A stretch of 52,669 nt of DNA, from assembly GCF_002205165.1 (NCBI RefSeq), contig NZ_NIVS01000051.1:1-52669 (forward strand). The letters run 5' to 3'. This DNA is from Stenotrophomonas maltophilia. Its GTDB lineage: Bacteria; Pseudomonadota; Gammaproteobacteria; Xanthomonadales; Xanthomonadaceae. This document shows positions 22,285 to 31,864 of this stretch, piece by piece (the stretch's first letter is position 1; the number at the start of each line of letters is the position of its first letter). The notes below the pieces were generated by a model that saw nothing but the letters and a program-made list of their open reading frames with translations, had not been told where the DNA came from and searched no databases. Position numbers and translations under genes: made by a program.

Positions 22285-22400
22285 CCTGCCAGCGTTGGGA
22301 GTCTGCACAGACCGGCGCGCCCGGGCGAAGCTAGAATATCCAGCGCAGTGTCGCCGATGGCGTTGGCTGTCTGGCGACCGGATGACACCCTTGGAGCAGC

Positions 22401-23330
22401 ATGATGAGTACCCCGCATTTCTATCCGATCGGCACCCCCGGCCAGCCTTGGGGCGACGCCGAGCGCGCACAGTGGCGCGCAGGCCAGCAGCGCCAGCGCA
22501 GTTATCACGACGATGTCGTGGCCGCGCTTGAGCGCCTGGGCGAGCGTTTCGATGTGGTGCAGTACGGCCAGCTGGACTACGCGCCGGACCACTACCCGCT
22601 GTTCGCGGTGGTCAGCCATGAGTGGGACCCGGCACTGCCGACCGCGCTGGTGACCGGTGGCGTACACGGCTACGAAACCAGCGGCGTGCATGGCGCGCTG
22701 CAGTTTCTGGATCAGCATGCCGAGGCCTATGCCGGCCGCATCAATCTGATCGTTGCGCCGTGCGTCAGCCCATGGGGCTATGAGCGCATCCAGCGCTGGA
22801 ATCCGGATGCAATCGATCCCAACCGCAGCTTCCGTGGTGAAGGCCTGATCGAAGAAGCGGCCTCGCTGATGCGCTGGATGGCGGCACGTGGGGACAGCCT
22901 CCTGGTCCACCTGGACCTGCATGAAACCACCGACAGCGATCTGCATGAGTTCGATCCGGCGCGCTGCGCCCGCGATGGCATCGCCCTGGTGCCGGACATC
23001 ATTCCCGATGGCTTCTACGTGATCGGCAACAGCGAAGATCCGCAGCCGGCGTTCCAGCAGGCGTTGATCGCCGCAGTGGAGAAGATCACGCACATCGCCC
23101 CGGCCGATGCCAAGGGCGAGCTGATCGGCATGCCGCTGCAGTCGCCGGGTGTGGTCTGGGGTGAATCGCGCTCCATCGGCGCGTGTGCCGGTTTCACCGA
23201 TGCGCTGTACGCCACCACCACCGAGGTGTACCCGGACAGCCCGCGGACCTCGCCGCAGGAATGCAACGATGCGCAGGTCGCGGCGGTCTGCGCCGGCCTG
23301 GAGTTCGCCTTGGCGCATCCGCGGGGCTGA
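22401..23330 (+). CDS. M14-family metallocarboxypeptidase-like protein
   Basis: The 309-residue cytoplasmic protein has the M14 zinc carboxypeptidase fold. Zinc ligands H89 and E92 are in GGVHGYETSG, the third probably H170 or H174 in LLVHLDLHET, the substrate-binding NR pair is at 141-142 (DPNRSF), and the catalytic glutamate is likely E275 in ATTTEVYP. It has no signal peptide. Relatives include deacylases of the succinylglutamate-desuccinylase/aspartoacylase type and small carboxypeptidases; a peptide or N-acyl amino acid substrate is likely but not defined. GGAG precedes the two adjacent ATG codons at 22401 and 22404. It stands alone after the fusA2 terminator. Confidence 0.85.
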   Translation: MMSTPHFYPIGTPGQPWGDAERAQWRAGQQRQRSYHDDVVAALERLGERFDVVQYGQLDYAPDHYPLFAVVSHEWDPALPTALVTGGVHGYETSGVHGALQFLDQHAEAYAGRINLIVAPCVSPWGYERIQRWNPDAIDPNRSFRGEGLIEEAASLMRWMAARGDSLLVHLDLHETTDSDLHEFDPARCARDGIALVPDIIPDGFYVIGNSEDPQPAFQQALIAAVEKITHIAPADAKGELIGMPLQSPGVVWGESRSIGACAGFTDALYATTTEVYPDSPRTSPQECNDAQVAAVCAGLEFALAHPRG

Positions 23331-23375
23331 TCGCCCGCCTCCGGGGCTGCCGGGGTTGGGGCTCCGCCGTATTCA

Positions 23376-23402
23376 CGCGCCCGGGCCAACGCCCCGGGCG
23401 CG
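23376..23402 (+). terminator. GC-rich hairpin after the M14 gene
   Basis: CGCGCCCGGG (23376-23385) pairs perfectly with CCCGGGCGCG (23393-23402) around a seven-base loop. There is no U-tract, so it may only slow RNA polymerase or protect the mRNA end; it separates the peptidase from the sigma-factor gene. Confidence 0.4.
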
Positions 23403-23490
23403 CTGGCGCCGTGGCGCCCGTGCGCTATCATCGGCCGTCACGGAGGAGGCGCGTCCGGCCGGGGAGGCTGGGGGCGGCGGAGCGGGGATC

Positions 23491-24048
23491 ATGGGCGGAG
23501 ATGTCACACAGTGGCTGCACCGTTGGCGCCGTGGGGATCCACAGGCGCAGGCGCATCTGTTCAATCTGATCTATCCCGCGCTGCGGGAGATGGCGGCGGC
23601 CCGTATCGGCCAGCACCGTGATGACGTGACCCTGCGGCCGACGTCGTTGATGCATGAAGCGCTGTTGCGGGTGATGGGCGCGGAGGTCGACTTCGTGGAT
23701 CGCGCGCACTTCTTCGCGCTGGCGGCGTTGAAAATGCGCGCGGTACTGGTGGATTTCGCGCGCAGCGGGGCGGCTGCCAAGCGGGGGGCGGGGGCGTGGA
23801 ACCTGACCTTGTCGCATGCGGACCGCGACCTGCCGTATGCAACGGCCTGCGACTTCGAGGTGCTGGCGCTGCACCAGGCATTGAATCAGTTGGCCGGGCA
23901 CGACGAACGCGCCGCACGCGCGGTGGAATACATGTATTTCGGTGGGATGGACCGCCAGGAAATCGCGGTCGTGCTGGAGGTCTCAGTCCCCACGGTCGAC
24001 CGCGATCTGCGCTTTGCGAAGGCGTGGCTCAATCAGCGTCTGGCGTGA
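23491..24048 (+). CDS. ECF-family RNA polymerase sigma factor (kinase-linked type)
   Basis: The 185-residue protein fits the ECF sigma group that lacks an anti-sigma factor and pairs with a membrane Ser/Thr kinase. Region 2 spans about residues 15-90 and includes the hallmark TLRPTSLMHEALLRV and FFALAALKMRAVLVDFAR; region 4 is near the C-terminus with MDRQEIAVVLEVSVPTVDRDLRFAKAWL. The start at 23491 lacks a strong ribosome-binding site. The kinase gene begins 33 bp downstream. In Xanthomonas citri a like pair (EcfK/PknS) switches on a type VI secretion system after phosphorylation of the sigma factor; whether this pair does so is unknown, as no such genes lie in the window. Confidence 0.9.
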   Translation: MGGDVTQWLHRWRRGDPQAQAHLFNLIYPALREMAAARIGQHRDDVTLRPTSLMHEALLRVMGAEVDFVDRAHFFALAALKMRAVLVDFARSGAAAKRGAGAWNLTLSHADRDLPYATACDFEVLALHQALNQLAGHDERAARAVEYMYFGGMDRQEIAVVLEVSVPTVDRDLRFAKAWLNQRLA

Positions 24049-24081
24049 GCCGGGCTGTTTTCGTAACAGGGGGAAGGGGCA

Positions 24082-26829
24082 ATGACGGATGACCGCTGGC
24101 AGCAGCTGCGCACGATGTTCGATGCGGCGTGCGAACTGCCGCCGACGCAGTGGCGCACCGAATTGGGCCGCATGACCAATGACCCGACCCTGCTGGACGA
24201 GGTGATCGAGTTGTTGGAGGCGCAGACCCTGGCGCTGGACAGTGCGCAGCGCCCCCTGCGCGAGCTGATCGCCCAGCTCGCCGAGCCGGAGCTCCAGGTT
24301 GGCGAGCGGATCGGTCCTTGGCGGCTCACCCGGCGCGTCGCCAGTGGCGGCATGGGGGCGGTGTTCCTGGCCGAGCGTGCCGATGAAACCTACCAGCAAC
24401 GCGTGGCGATCAAACTGCTGCGCGGCCTGGCGAGTACCGAGATCAGCCAGCGCCTGGCCGCCGAGCGGCAGATGCTGGCCGGGCTGGAACATCCCAACAT
24501 CGCCCGCTTGTACGACGGCGGCAGCACCGCCTCCGGCCAGCCGTATCTGGTGATGGAATACGTGGATGGCGAGCCACTGGACCGCGCTTGCCGCGACCGC
24601 CAGCTTGATCTTCCCCAGCGCCTGCAGTTGTTCGTGCGGATCTGCCGGACGGTGCAGGCCGCGCATGCGCGCCTGGTCGTGCACTGCGATCTCAAGCCCA
24701 GCAATGTGCTGGTCCGTGCGGACAATGAGCCGGTGCTGCTCGACTTCGGCATCGCACGCTGGCTGGACGGCGCCGCCGAGTCCAGTGCCGAGCGCTTCTA
24801 CACGCCCGTCTACGCCAGCCCCGAGCTGATTGCCGGCGAGCCGGTGGGGGTCACCACCGACGTGTACAGCCTCGGCGTGATCCTGCTTGAGATGGTGGGT
24901 GATCGCCGGCTTGAAGGCCAGTCGGCGGGTGCCGCGGTTCCGTTGGCCAGTGCCTGGGCGTTGCCCACGTGCCCGTGGCGCAAGCAGCTGGAGGGAGATC
25001 TGGACGCGATCGCCGCCAAGGCCTGTGCGCGTGACCCGGCGCAGCGCTATGGCTCGGTGGAGGCACTGGCCGATGACATCGAGCGCTTGCGCAGGCATCA
25101 CCCGGTGCGTGCGCGCCATGGCGGTGCCGGCTATCGGGTGCAGCGTTGGCTGCGGCGGCACTGGCAGGCGGCAGGCGTGGCGCTCGCGGTGGCGGTGATG
25201 GCCAGCGGCTTCGTCTGGCGTTTGAGCGAAACCAGTGCGCGCGCCCAGGAAGAAGCGGCCATCGCCGAGCAGGTCAGCGAATTCCTGGTCGCTGCTTTCG
25301 ATGCGGCCGATCCACGCGAGCGTACTGCGCGCGGCACCGAGGACGTCAGCGCACGTGCGGTGCTGGATGCCAGCGCGGCGCAGGTCGATGCGGAGCTGGC
25401 GGATTCGCCAGCGCTGCGGGCACGCCTGCAGAGCGTGCTCGGTCGGGCGTATCAGAACATCGGCCTGCCGAAGCAGGCCGAGACCCTGCTGCGCACCGCG
25501 GCCGAAGGCCTTGCCTCACCGGCGGTCGATCGCGCCAGGCTGGCAGCGCAGACGTACAGCGACCTGTCGGTGGAGATGAGCAACGGCCAGCGCGGTGAGG
25601 AAGGCTTGAAGTACGCGGAGCGGGCGATGCAGTTGCTGGATCGCGAGGATGACCCGCGGACCCGCGCGCACGTCCTCAATTCGCTGGGCCTGGCGTACAG
25701 CCAGCTGGAGCGGTATCCGGAGAGCGAGGCTGCGTTCCGGCAGTCCTTGGCGCTGCGCGGGAACGTCCGTGAGCCGGGCACGGAAGGGGGCACCGCGACA
25801 GTGATGCAGAACATGGGGCTGATGTACCGCAATCGTGGCGATCTGGCCCGTTCCGAGCAGCTGCTTCGCGAGTCGTTGGAGCTCAAGCGTCGCCGCAGCA
25901 CGACCAGTGCCGATTACCAGCATGGGCTGCACGCATTGGCCATTACTCTGCAGGAAAGCGGCAAGCCGAACGAGGCCGCACCACTGCTGCTGCAGTCGCG
26001 TGACCTCAGTCTGCGGCTGTATGGCAAGGACAGTTCACGCACGGCCTTGGCGTACTGCGAGCTGGCATTGCTGCACATGGACCTGGGCCGCTACACCGAG
26101 AGTGCGGACGGCTTCGATACGTGCCTGCGGATCAGCGCTCTCACCAGTGGCGAAGACAGCATCGACCATGCGATCAACCTCAACAACTACGCCAATCTGG
26201 AAGAAGCCCGTGGCGACATGGCCAAGGCGGAGCAGCTGTACCGGCGCTCGCTGGCCATCCGCCGCCAGGTGCTGGGGCCGGACAAGCCGTCGAGCCTGCG
26301 GGCGGAGATGAATCTGGCGCGTCTGCTGATGCGCAGTGGTCGCGCCAGCCAGGCGGGCCCGCTGATCCAACGCGTGCTGCCGATCTGGGAACGGATCAGC
26401 CCCGCCGATGCGCCGGACCTGCGCATTTCTCGCCTGGGTGAGATCGAGTGGATGATCCAGCGTGGACAACCGGTACTGGCGGAGCAGGCGCTGGTCGCGA
26501 TGGCGCCGATCGTGCCGTCGATGTCGCCGCCGCTGCAGCTGCGCTATCAGCAGATGCAGGCCGAAGCGGCGTTGCGTGCAGGGGAGGCCGCCTTGGCGGC
26601 GACCCGTTGGCGCGCGGTGCTGGACGGCAACGAGGCGTTGTTCGGTGCGGATGCGCCGTCCGTGGCGCGCTATCGCGTACCGCTGGCCGAGGCACTGCAG
26701 GCCAGCGGCGAGCGCGATGCAGCGCGCCGCCAGGTCGCGCAGGCCAAGCCCTTGCTGGAGGCGGAGCTGGTACCCGGTGCGCCGTATCTGCAACGGCTGC
26801 ACGCGCTGGAGGAACGGCTCAAAGGGTAG
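24082..26829 (+). CDS. Membrane Ser/Thr protein kinase with C-terminal TPR-type repeats
   Basis: The 915-residue protein has an N-terminal helical stretch, a Hanks-type kinase domain (about 78-340), one membrane helix (362-379) and a long TPR-type C-terminal part. The glycine loop is VASGGMGAVF, the ATP lysine K111 (VAIKLL), the catalytic loop HCDLKPSN at 201-208, DFG at 221-223 and the APE-like segment ASPE at 245-248. The usual HRD is HCD, a non-RD form, so activation-loop control may differ. The TPR region begins after the helix and would face the periplasm if the kinase faces the cytoplasm, suiting a sensor of a protein or surface signal. It follows the ECF sigma gene and is probably its activator. 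Confidence 0.92.
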   Translation: MTDDRWQQLRTMFDAACELPPTQWRTELGRMTNDPTLLDEVIELLEAQTLALDSAQRPLRELIAQLAEPELQVGERIGPWRLTRRVASGGMGAVFLAERADETYQQRVAIKLLRGLASTEISQRLAAERQMLAGLEHPNIARLYDGGSTASGQPYLVMEYVDGEPLDRACRDRQLDLPQRLQLFVRICRTVQAAHARLVVHCDLKPSNVLVRADNEPVLLDFGIARWLDGAAESSAERFYTPVYASPELIAGEPVGVTTDVYSLGVILLEMVGDRRLEGQSAGAAVPLASAWALPTCPWRKQLEGDLDAIAAKACARDPAQRYGSVEALADDIERLRRHHPVRARHGGAGYRVQRWLRRHWQAAGVALAVAVMASGFVWRLSETSARAQEEAAIAEQVSEFLVAAFDAADPRERTARGTEDVSARAVLDASAAQVDAELADSPALRARLQSVLGRAYQNIGLPKQAETLLRTAAEGLASPAVDRARLAAQTYSDLSVEMSNGQRGEEGLKYAERAMQLLDREDDPRTRAHVLNSLGLAYSQLERYPESEAAFRQSLALRGNVREPGTEGGTATVMQNMGLMYRNRGDLARSEQLLRESLELKRRRSTTSADYQHGLHALAITLQESGKPNEAAPLLLQSRDLSLRLYGKDSSRTALAYCELALLHMDLGRYTESADGFDTCLRISALTSGEDSIDHAINLNNYANLEEARGDMAKAEQLYRRSLAIRRQVLGPDKPSSLRAEMNLARLLMRSGRASQAGPLIQRVLPIWERISPADAPDLRISRLGEIEWMIQRGQPVLAEQALVAMAPIVPSMSPPLQLRYQQMQAEAALRAGEAALAATRWRAVLDGNEALFGADAPSVARYRVPLAEALQASGERDAARRQVAQAKPLLEAELVPGAPYLQRLHALEERLKG

Positions 26830-26842
26830 CTGAGCTGCCGTA

Positions 26843-28396
26843 TCAGCTTTTCAGCCACCGCTCGCAGCCTGCGCTTCTGTCGGTTGAGCTGGCGGCCTTC
26901 GCGCAGGTTTCGGTCATCCGTGCCTGCAGCCGGGTCAGGCTCTCGGCGCCGTGATGCGCGCGGCTCCAGGCCTGCAGCGTGGTGCCCAGCCGCTCAAAAC
27001 GCTGACGGGTGCGCTGGTGATAGCCGGCCGGCTGTGCGGCCAGATCGGCGATCACCTCGCCGGTGGCCTGTTCGATCGCGGGTGCGTCGTCCGGGCTCAG
27101 GCGCACCAGGCCCTCGACATAGAGCACGCCCCACTGCACGCGCGTGGCCGGCCCCTGCGCACCCTGGTAGGCCTTGTGCAGCCAGGAGATGGCGGAGGCC
27201 TTATCGCCTCGTTCTTCGGCAAGTTCCGCCAGTTCGGGCATGTAGTAGTAAGGCGTCTGGCTGCGGTCGAGTTCGGCCAACAGCAGCTTCTCGGCAGCTG
27301 CGTCGTCCTTGATCTGACGCAGCACGTACACGGCCGTACTGATCGTGGCCTGCCGCTCGTGCGGCGTGGTCGCGGCGGCATCGGCGGCAGCCACGCGCTG
27401 CTGTGCCTTTGCCTTCAGCGTGGGTGGGATGTCCTGGTCGGGATGCTGCTGGCGCTGCAGGGCGAGTTCGGTGATCACCGTGCCCAGCCGTGCGTCGGGC
27501 TTGTCGCCGAGTGCCTGGTCGGCCGCATCCAGCGCCTGGAGCAGTTGCGTTCCCAGCTGCTGCGCCTGCTCCGGCGTGGCGCTGGCCAGCTTCACCAGTG
27601 CAGGGCCCTGGTAGCCCAGCAGGTCACGGTTGGCCCGCACTTCCGCGGGCGCCACCAGGACCGCTTCCAGCAGGGCCCGCGTACTGTCGCGCAGGGTGGC
27701 GTCTGGCGCGGCGTCCGGCTTGCCTGCACCGAGCGCCAGCAGCGCGAACCGCCGCTGCAGCGCGGGCTCGGGCGCGGCCTTGGCAAGCTGTTGCAACAGC
27801 GAGGCCGCATCGCGCTCTCCAGCCAGGCGGTTGGCATCCACTTCCCAGCCGTAATCGCCGAGCACGCGCCAATCGTCGGCACTGACCTCGTGCGGCGCGC
27901 TCAACGCATGCTGCAGCACCTCGCTCACCGCGGTGCGTCGGCTGGCGGCCAGCGTGAGGGCGCGGGTCAGCGCTTCACTGTCGTTGCCGCCGGCCAGGCG
28001 GGTGAGCTCGTTGCGCTGCGGATCGAGCACGATCAGCGTGGGGTAGCCTCGTACGCCGAAACGCTCGCCCCAGGCCTGCGCCCCTTCTTCGTCGCCATCC
28101 AGGTAGACCGGCACGTACTGGCGGGTCAGCGCGATGAAGGCCGGATCCTTGAACAGCGTGGCCTTGAGCTGGTTGCAGGGCGGGCACCACACCGCGCCCC
28201 AGTACAGCAGCACCGGCTTGCCGCTGTCGCGCGCCTCGGCGAAGGCATCGTCGACGTCGCCATGGCGCCAGGCGATCTCTGCAGGTGCCGGCTCGGTAGC
28301 CGTGGGCACCGCAGCGTCAGCGGGAGAGGGGGCCGGCGTGCAGGCCGGCAGCAGGGCAACCACGCCCAGCAGACCAAGGGACAGAGCAAGGCGCAT
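26843..28396 (-). CDS. Thioredoxin-fold lipoprotein with helical C-terminal region
   Basis: The 517-residue protein is a lipoprotein (LLPAC near residue 19). A thioredoxin-like domain follows (about 45-155) with the redox motif CPPC in GAVWCPPCNQL, then FGVRGYPTLIVLD with the cis-proline. The remaining 350 residues are helical and may form TPR-like repeats; a second cysteine pair sits near the C-terminus (ETCAKA, GCERW). It likely reduces or shuffles disulfides of exported proteins, or acts as a chaperone with a redox end. The ATG at 28396 is used; the frame runs 81 codons further without a plausible signal. It is divergent from an Oar-like receptor and convergent with the kinase gene, 13 bp away. 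Confidence 0.85.
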   Translation of the reverse strand: MRLALSLGLLGVVALLPACTPAPSPADAAVPTATEPAPAEIAWRHGDVDDAFAEARDSGKPVLLYWGAVWCPPCNQLKATLFKDPAFIALTRQYVPVYLDGDEEGAQAWGERFGVRGYPTLIVLDPQRNELTRLAGGNDSEALTRALTLAASRRTAVSEVLQHALSAPHEVSADDWRVLGDYGWEVDANRLAGERDAASLLQQLAKAAPEPALQRRFALLALGAGKPDAAPDATLRDSTRALLEAVLVAPAEVRANRDLLGYQGPALVKLASATPEQAQQLGTQLLQALDAADQALGDKPDARLGTVITELALQRQQHPDQDIPPTLKAKAQQRVAAADAAATTPHERQATISTAVYVLRQIKDDAAAEKLLLAELDRSQTPYYYMPELAELAEERGDKASAISWLHKAYQGAQGPATRVQWGVLYVEGLVRLSPDDAPAIEQATGEVIADLAAQPAGYHQRTRQRFERLGTTLQAWSRAHHGAESLTRLQARMTETCAKAASSTDRSAGCERWLKS

Positions 28397-28739
28397 CGAG
28401 ACATCCAGGCAGTTGGAAAGGGCAGCAGACAGGCTCGATTGTAGGAAGCCGCGCGGCCGCGGGTGAGCTGACACTGATGCAGATTGCTCATGACGGCAGA
28501 CCCTGCAGTGATGAGTCATGCACCGCACGCCTGCGCCCGGTACGCGTAACCAAGCAGAACCCGCCTGCGCGGTGACCCGTGTCATGGTTTCGTCACTGTC
28601 GATATCGCCATCGGCAAACACCACATAACGCCTGTGCATTTCTGCATTGGGGCGCGAGCGGGGTTAATGAATGTGCGATGTCCATTCCGCCCCGAGGCGG
28701 TCACAGACATGGCTTCCCCCACTACCCGTACGACCTTCG
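28397..28739. other. Divergent intergenic region, thioredoxin lipoprotein / Oar-like receptor
   Basis: This 343-bp gap should hold promoters for both genes. I see no convincing gene or terminator. The best structure is an imperfect inverted repeat, CACTGaTGCAG (28472-28482) and CTGCAGTG (28503-28510), near overlapping TCATGA and TGAGTCA motifs. An ATG at 28671 in frame with the receptor is an alternative start for it. Confidence 0.4.
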
Positions 28740-31733
28740 ATGACGACAGCTCGTTCTTCCCTGCGCCCGCGATTGCTGGCGTTGGCGGTGTTGCTTGCCA
28801 CCGCCTCCCCGACCCTGCATGCACAGTCCACCACCGGTGCGATCGCCGGCCAGGCGCCGCCATCGGCGCAGCGTATTTTCGTTCGCAGCGATACCGGCCT
28901 CACCCGCGAAGTGACCGTCGATGCGCGCGGTCGCTATACAATCGGCCAGCTTCCGCTGGGCCGGTATTCGGTCGAGGCGCGCGACGCCGACGGCAAGGTG
29001 CTGCAGACCCGCCAGGACGTCGCACTGACGGTTGGTACCAGTACCGAAGTATCGTTCGGCGATGTCACCCGCCTGGACGGCATCCAGGTCAGCGCGGACC
29101 GTGCCGCCGCCGCGATCGATGTGAGCAGCGTGGATTCGCGTACGGTCATCACCGCAGAGCAACTGCAGCGGCTGCCGCTGGGCCGTTCGGCCGAGGCCAT
29201 CGCCCAGCTCGCGCCCGGCGTGATCGGCAACAGCGGCAACGGCACCTACGCCGGCCCAACCGGCGCCCAGCTGGTGAGCTTTGGCGGTTCATCCGCAGCG
29301 GAGAACGCCTACTACATCAACGGTTTCAACAGCACCGATCCGCTGCGCGGCTTGGGCGGGCTGACCTTGCCGTACGGAAGCATCGACCAGCAGGAGATCT
29401 ACACCGGTGGCTACAGCGCCAAGTACGGCCGCTCCGATGGTGGCGTGATCAATGCGGTCGGCAAGCGCGGAACGAATCAGTGGCACTTCGGCGGCCAGGC
29501 CACCTGGGAGCCGGCATCCACACGCGCGGACAAGGACGACGTGCGTTACCCCGGCGATGGCGCACTGTATGCGCCGGAGAGCAAGGACCGCGAATGGGTC
29601 AGCACGCAGAGCATCTATGCCGGCGGCCCGTTGATCGAAGACCGGCTGTTCTTCTTCGGCTCCTACGAGCTGGAGCGCCGTGAAGGCACGGATGTCAAGA
29701 ACGTGGAGGCGACGAATTCCTATTCCCGCTACGAGTACGAGCGCCCCCGCTGGTACGCCAAGGTGGATTGGAACATCACCGACAATCACCTGCTGGAGCT
29801 GACCGGCGCCTCCAGCCGCAACGTATACCGTGGCGACATCTTCGCCTACGACTACGACACGCTCACCCGTGGCGCCCAACGTGGCAACGAAGACACCACC
29901 AAGACCGGTGGCGACCTGTGGACGGCCAAGTACACCGGCTACCTGACGGACCGGCTCACCGTCAGCGCGCAATACGGCGAAATGCGCACGGATGACTACA
30001 TCGGCAACCCTGCCTACGACGGCAGCCTGACCTACCTCAACAGCCCCAACCTGCAGAATCCAGCGCTGACCGGTGGCACGCCGATCACCAACGCGCAGAC
30101 CACGTCGCTGCTGGTCAATCCGGATCGCGGCAACCGCAGCAACAACCTGCGCCTGGATGCGAACTACGTGTGGGGCGACCACAGCATCACACTCGGCATC
30201 GACAACCAGAACGCCCGCGCGTTGAACCGCGGTTCGGTCGCCTCGGCCGATGGCTACTACTGGATCTACGGGCAGTCCAACCCGAACGTGCCGATCAATA
30301 CCGGCCTGGGCGTGCCCGCGACCGGTGGCATCCGCAATGGCGAGGACGGCTATTACGTACGCCAGTATGTCTACAGCGCGCTGGCCTCGGTACGGGCCTC
30401 GCAGCGGGCGCAGTACATTGAAGACAACTGGCAGGTCACCGACCGGCTGCTGCTCAATCTTGGCCTGCGCCTGGACCAGTTCACGAATTTCAACCGCGAT
30501 GGCGACGCGTACATCAAACAGACCAGCGGGCAGTGGGCGCCACGCCTGGGCTTCAGCTGGGATGTCGACGGTGACGGCCGCTTCAAGGTGTTCGGCAACG
30601 TGGGGCGCTATTACCTGGCGTTGCCGCTGAACCCGGCGTTCAACGCCGCTGGCGCGACGCTGGCCACCTCGACCTACTACACCTACGGCGGCATCGACAG
30701 CAACGGCTATCCGACAGACCTCACCCGGTTTTCCGATCCTGTTTCGGCCAACAACAACTATGGCCTGCTGCCGGATGCGAAGACCGTGGCCACCTCCGGC
30801 ATCGAGCCGTCCTACCAGGATGAGTTCATCCTCGGCTTCAGCAAGGCGCTCGGCCAGGACTGGGTGTACGGGGCCAAAGCGACCTACCGCGTGCTGCGCA
30901 GCGGCGTGGACGACTACTGCGATATCGATGCGGTGCTCGGCAAGGCCAGCAGCCTGGGCTACAACGTGACCAAGGACAGCAACCCGGTCAGCTGCTGGCT
31001 GATCAATCCCGGCCGCGCCAACACCTTCAACCTGGTCGATACCGGCGGCAATTACGTGACGGTTCCGCTGAGCAACGCGGAAATGGGCTTTCCGCAGTTC
31101 AAGCGCAACTACTACGCGGTGAACCTCTCGCTGGAACATCCGTTCGATGGCCGCTGGTATGTCCGCGGCGACTACACCTGGTCACGCAGTTACGGGACCA
31201 CTGAAGGCCAGTTGCTCTCGGGGATCGGCCAGACGGCGGTGTCCACCACCCAGGCGTGGGACTACGCCCAGCTGATGGAGCACACCAACGGGCCACAGAG
31301 CAACGACCATACCCACCAGTTCAAGCTGCACGGCTATTACCAGCTCACCCCGGAATGGTTGGTGTCGGCCAACCTGAAGGTACTCTCGGGTTCGCCATTC
31401 AGTGCGCTGGGCTCGTACGGGCCGGACTTCGAAGACCCATCCGGCTACGGCATCGCGTATCACTTCTACAACGGCCAGCCGGCGCCTCCCGGGAGCCAGG
31501 GGCGCCTACCGTGGCTGAAGCAGCTTGACCTGGGGGTGTCCTACCGCCCGGCAGTGGCCGATGGTCGGCTGGGCTTCAACCTGGACGTGTTCAATGTGTT
31601 CAACAGCCAGGTGGCGCTGTGGAAATCGCCCTACGCCGAGCTGGATCCGGGACAGCCGGATCCGCTGTATGGCGCGGCAACCGTGCGTCAGGCGCCCCGT
31701 TCGCTGCGGGTCAGCGTGAGTTACGACTACTGA
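28740..31733 (+). CDS. TonB-dependent receptor of the Oar/carboxypeptidase-regulatory type
   Basis: The 997-residue protein has a signal peptide (MTTARSSLRPRLLALAVLL..., cut near LHAQ), a carboxypeptidase-regulatory-like beta domain (about 30-100, with DARGRYTIGQLPLGRYSVEARD), a plug domain containing VITAEQLQRLPLGRSAEAIAQLAPGV and YYINGFN, and a large barrel ending in a C-terminal aromatic-rich strand (RVSVSYDY). Xanthomonads have many such receptors for sugars, peptides or oligomeric substrates. The ligand is unknown. The start at 28740 has no visible ribosome-binding site; ATG 28671 would add 23 residues before the signal peptide. Three clear Tyr/Trp-rich loop segments suggest a polysaccharide-like ligand, but this is speculative. 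Confidence 0.88.
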   Translation: MTTARSSLRPRLLALAVLLATASPTLHAQSTTGAIAGQAPPSAQRIFVRSDTGLTREVTVDARGRYTIGQLPLGRYSVEARDADGKVLQTRQDVALTVGTSTEVSFGDVTRLDGIQVSADRAAAAIDVSSVDSRTVITAEQLQRLPLGRSAEAIAQLAPGVIGNSGNGTYAGPTGAQLVSFGGSSAAENAYYINGFNSTDPLRGLGGLTLPYGSIDQQEIYTGGYSAKYGRSDGGVINAVGKRGTNQWHFGGQATWEPASTRADKDDVRYPGDGALYAPESKDREWVSTQSIYAGGPLIEDRLFFFGSYELERREGTDVKNVEATNSYSRYEYERPRWYAKVDWNITDNHLLELTGASSRNVYRGDIFAYDYDTLTRGAQRGNEDTTKTGGDLWTAKYTGYLTDRLTVSAQYGEMRTDDYIGNPAYDGSLTYLNSPNLQNPALTGGTPITNAQTTSLLVNPDRGNRSNNLRLDANYVWGDHSITLGIDNQNARALNRGSVASADGYYWIYGQSNPNVPINTGLGVPATGGIRNGEDGYYVRQYVYSALASVRASQRAQYIEDNWQVTDRLLLNLGLRLDQFTNFNRDGDAYIKQTSGQWAPRLGFSWDVDGDGRFKVFGNVGRYYLALPLNPAFNAAGATLATSTYYTYGGIDSNGYPTDLTRFSDPVSANNNYGLLPDAKTVATSGIEPSYQDEFILGFSKALGQDWVYGAKATYRVLRSGVDDYCDIDAVLGKASSLGYNVTKDSNPVSCWLINPGRANTFNLVDTGGNYVTVPLSNAEMGFPQFKRNYYAVNLSLEHPFDGRWYVRGDYTWSRSYGTTEGQLLSGIGQTAVSTTQAWDYAQLMEHTNGPQSNDHTHQFKLHGYYQLTPEWLVSANLKVLSGSPFSALGSYGPDFEDPSGYGIAYHFYNGQPAPPGSQGRLPWLKQLDLGVSYRPAVADGRLGFNLDVFNVFNSQVALWKSPYAELDPGQPDPLYGAATVRQAPRSLRVSVSYDY

Positions 31734-31864
31734 GGGGAAGGGCCAGGCGAGGTGGGGAGGGAGCCCCTGCCCGCCGGCAGCCGCACCAACGCGGACGCCC
31801 CAGGGTGTGGCACGTCGTTCACGGATCCCGAGGCAGTCTGGGCCCATTCTCAGAGGAGCCTCTC

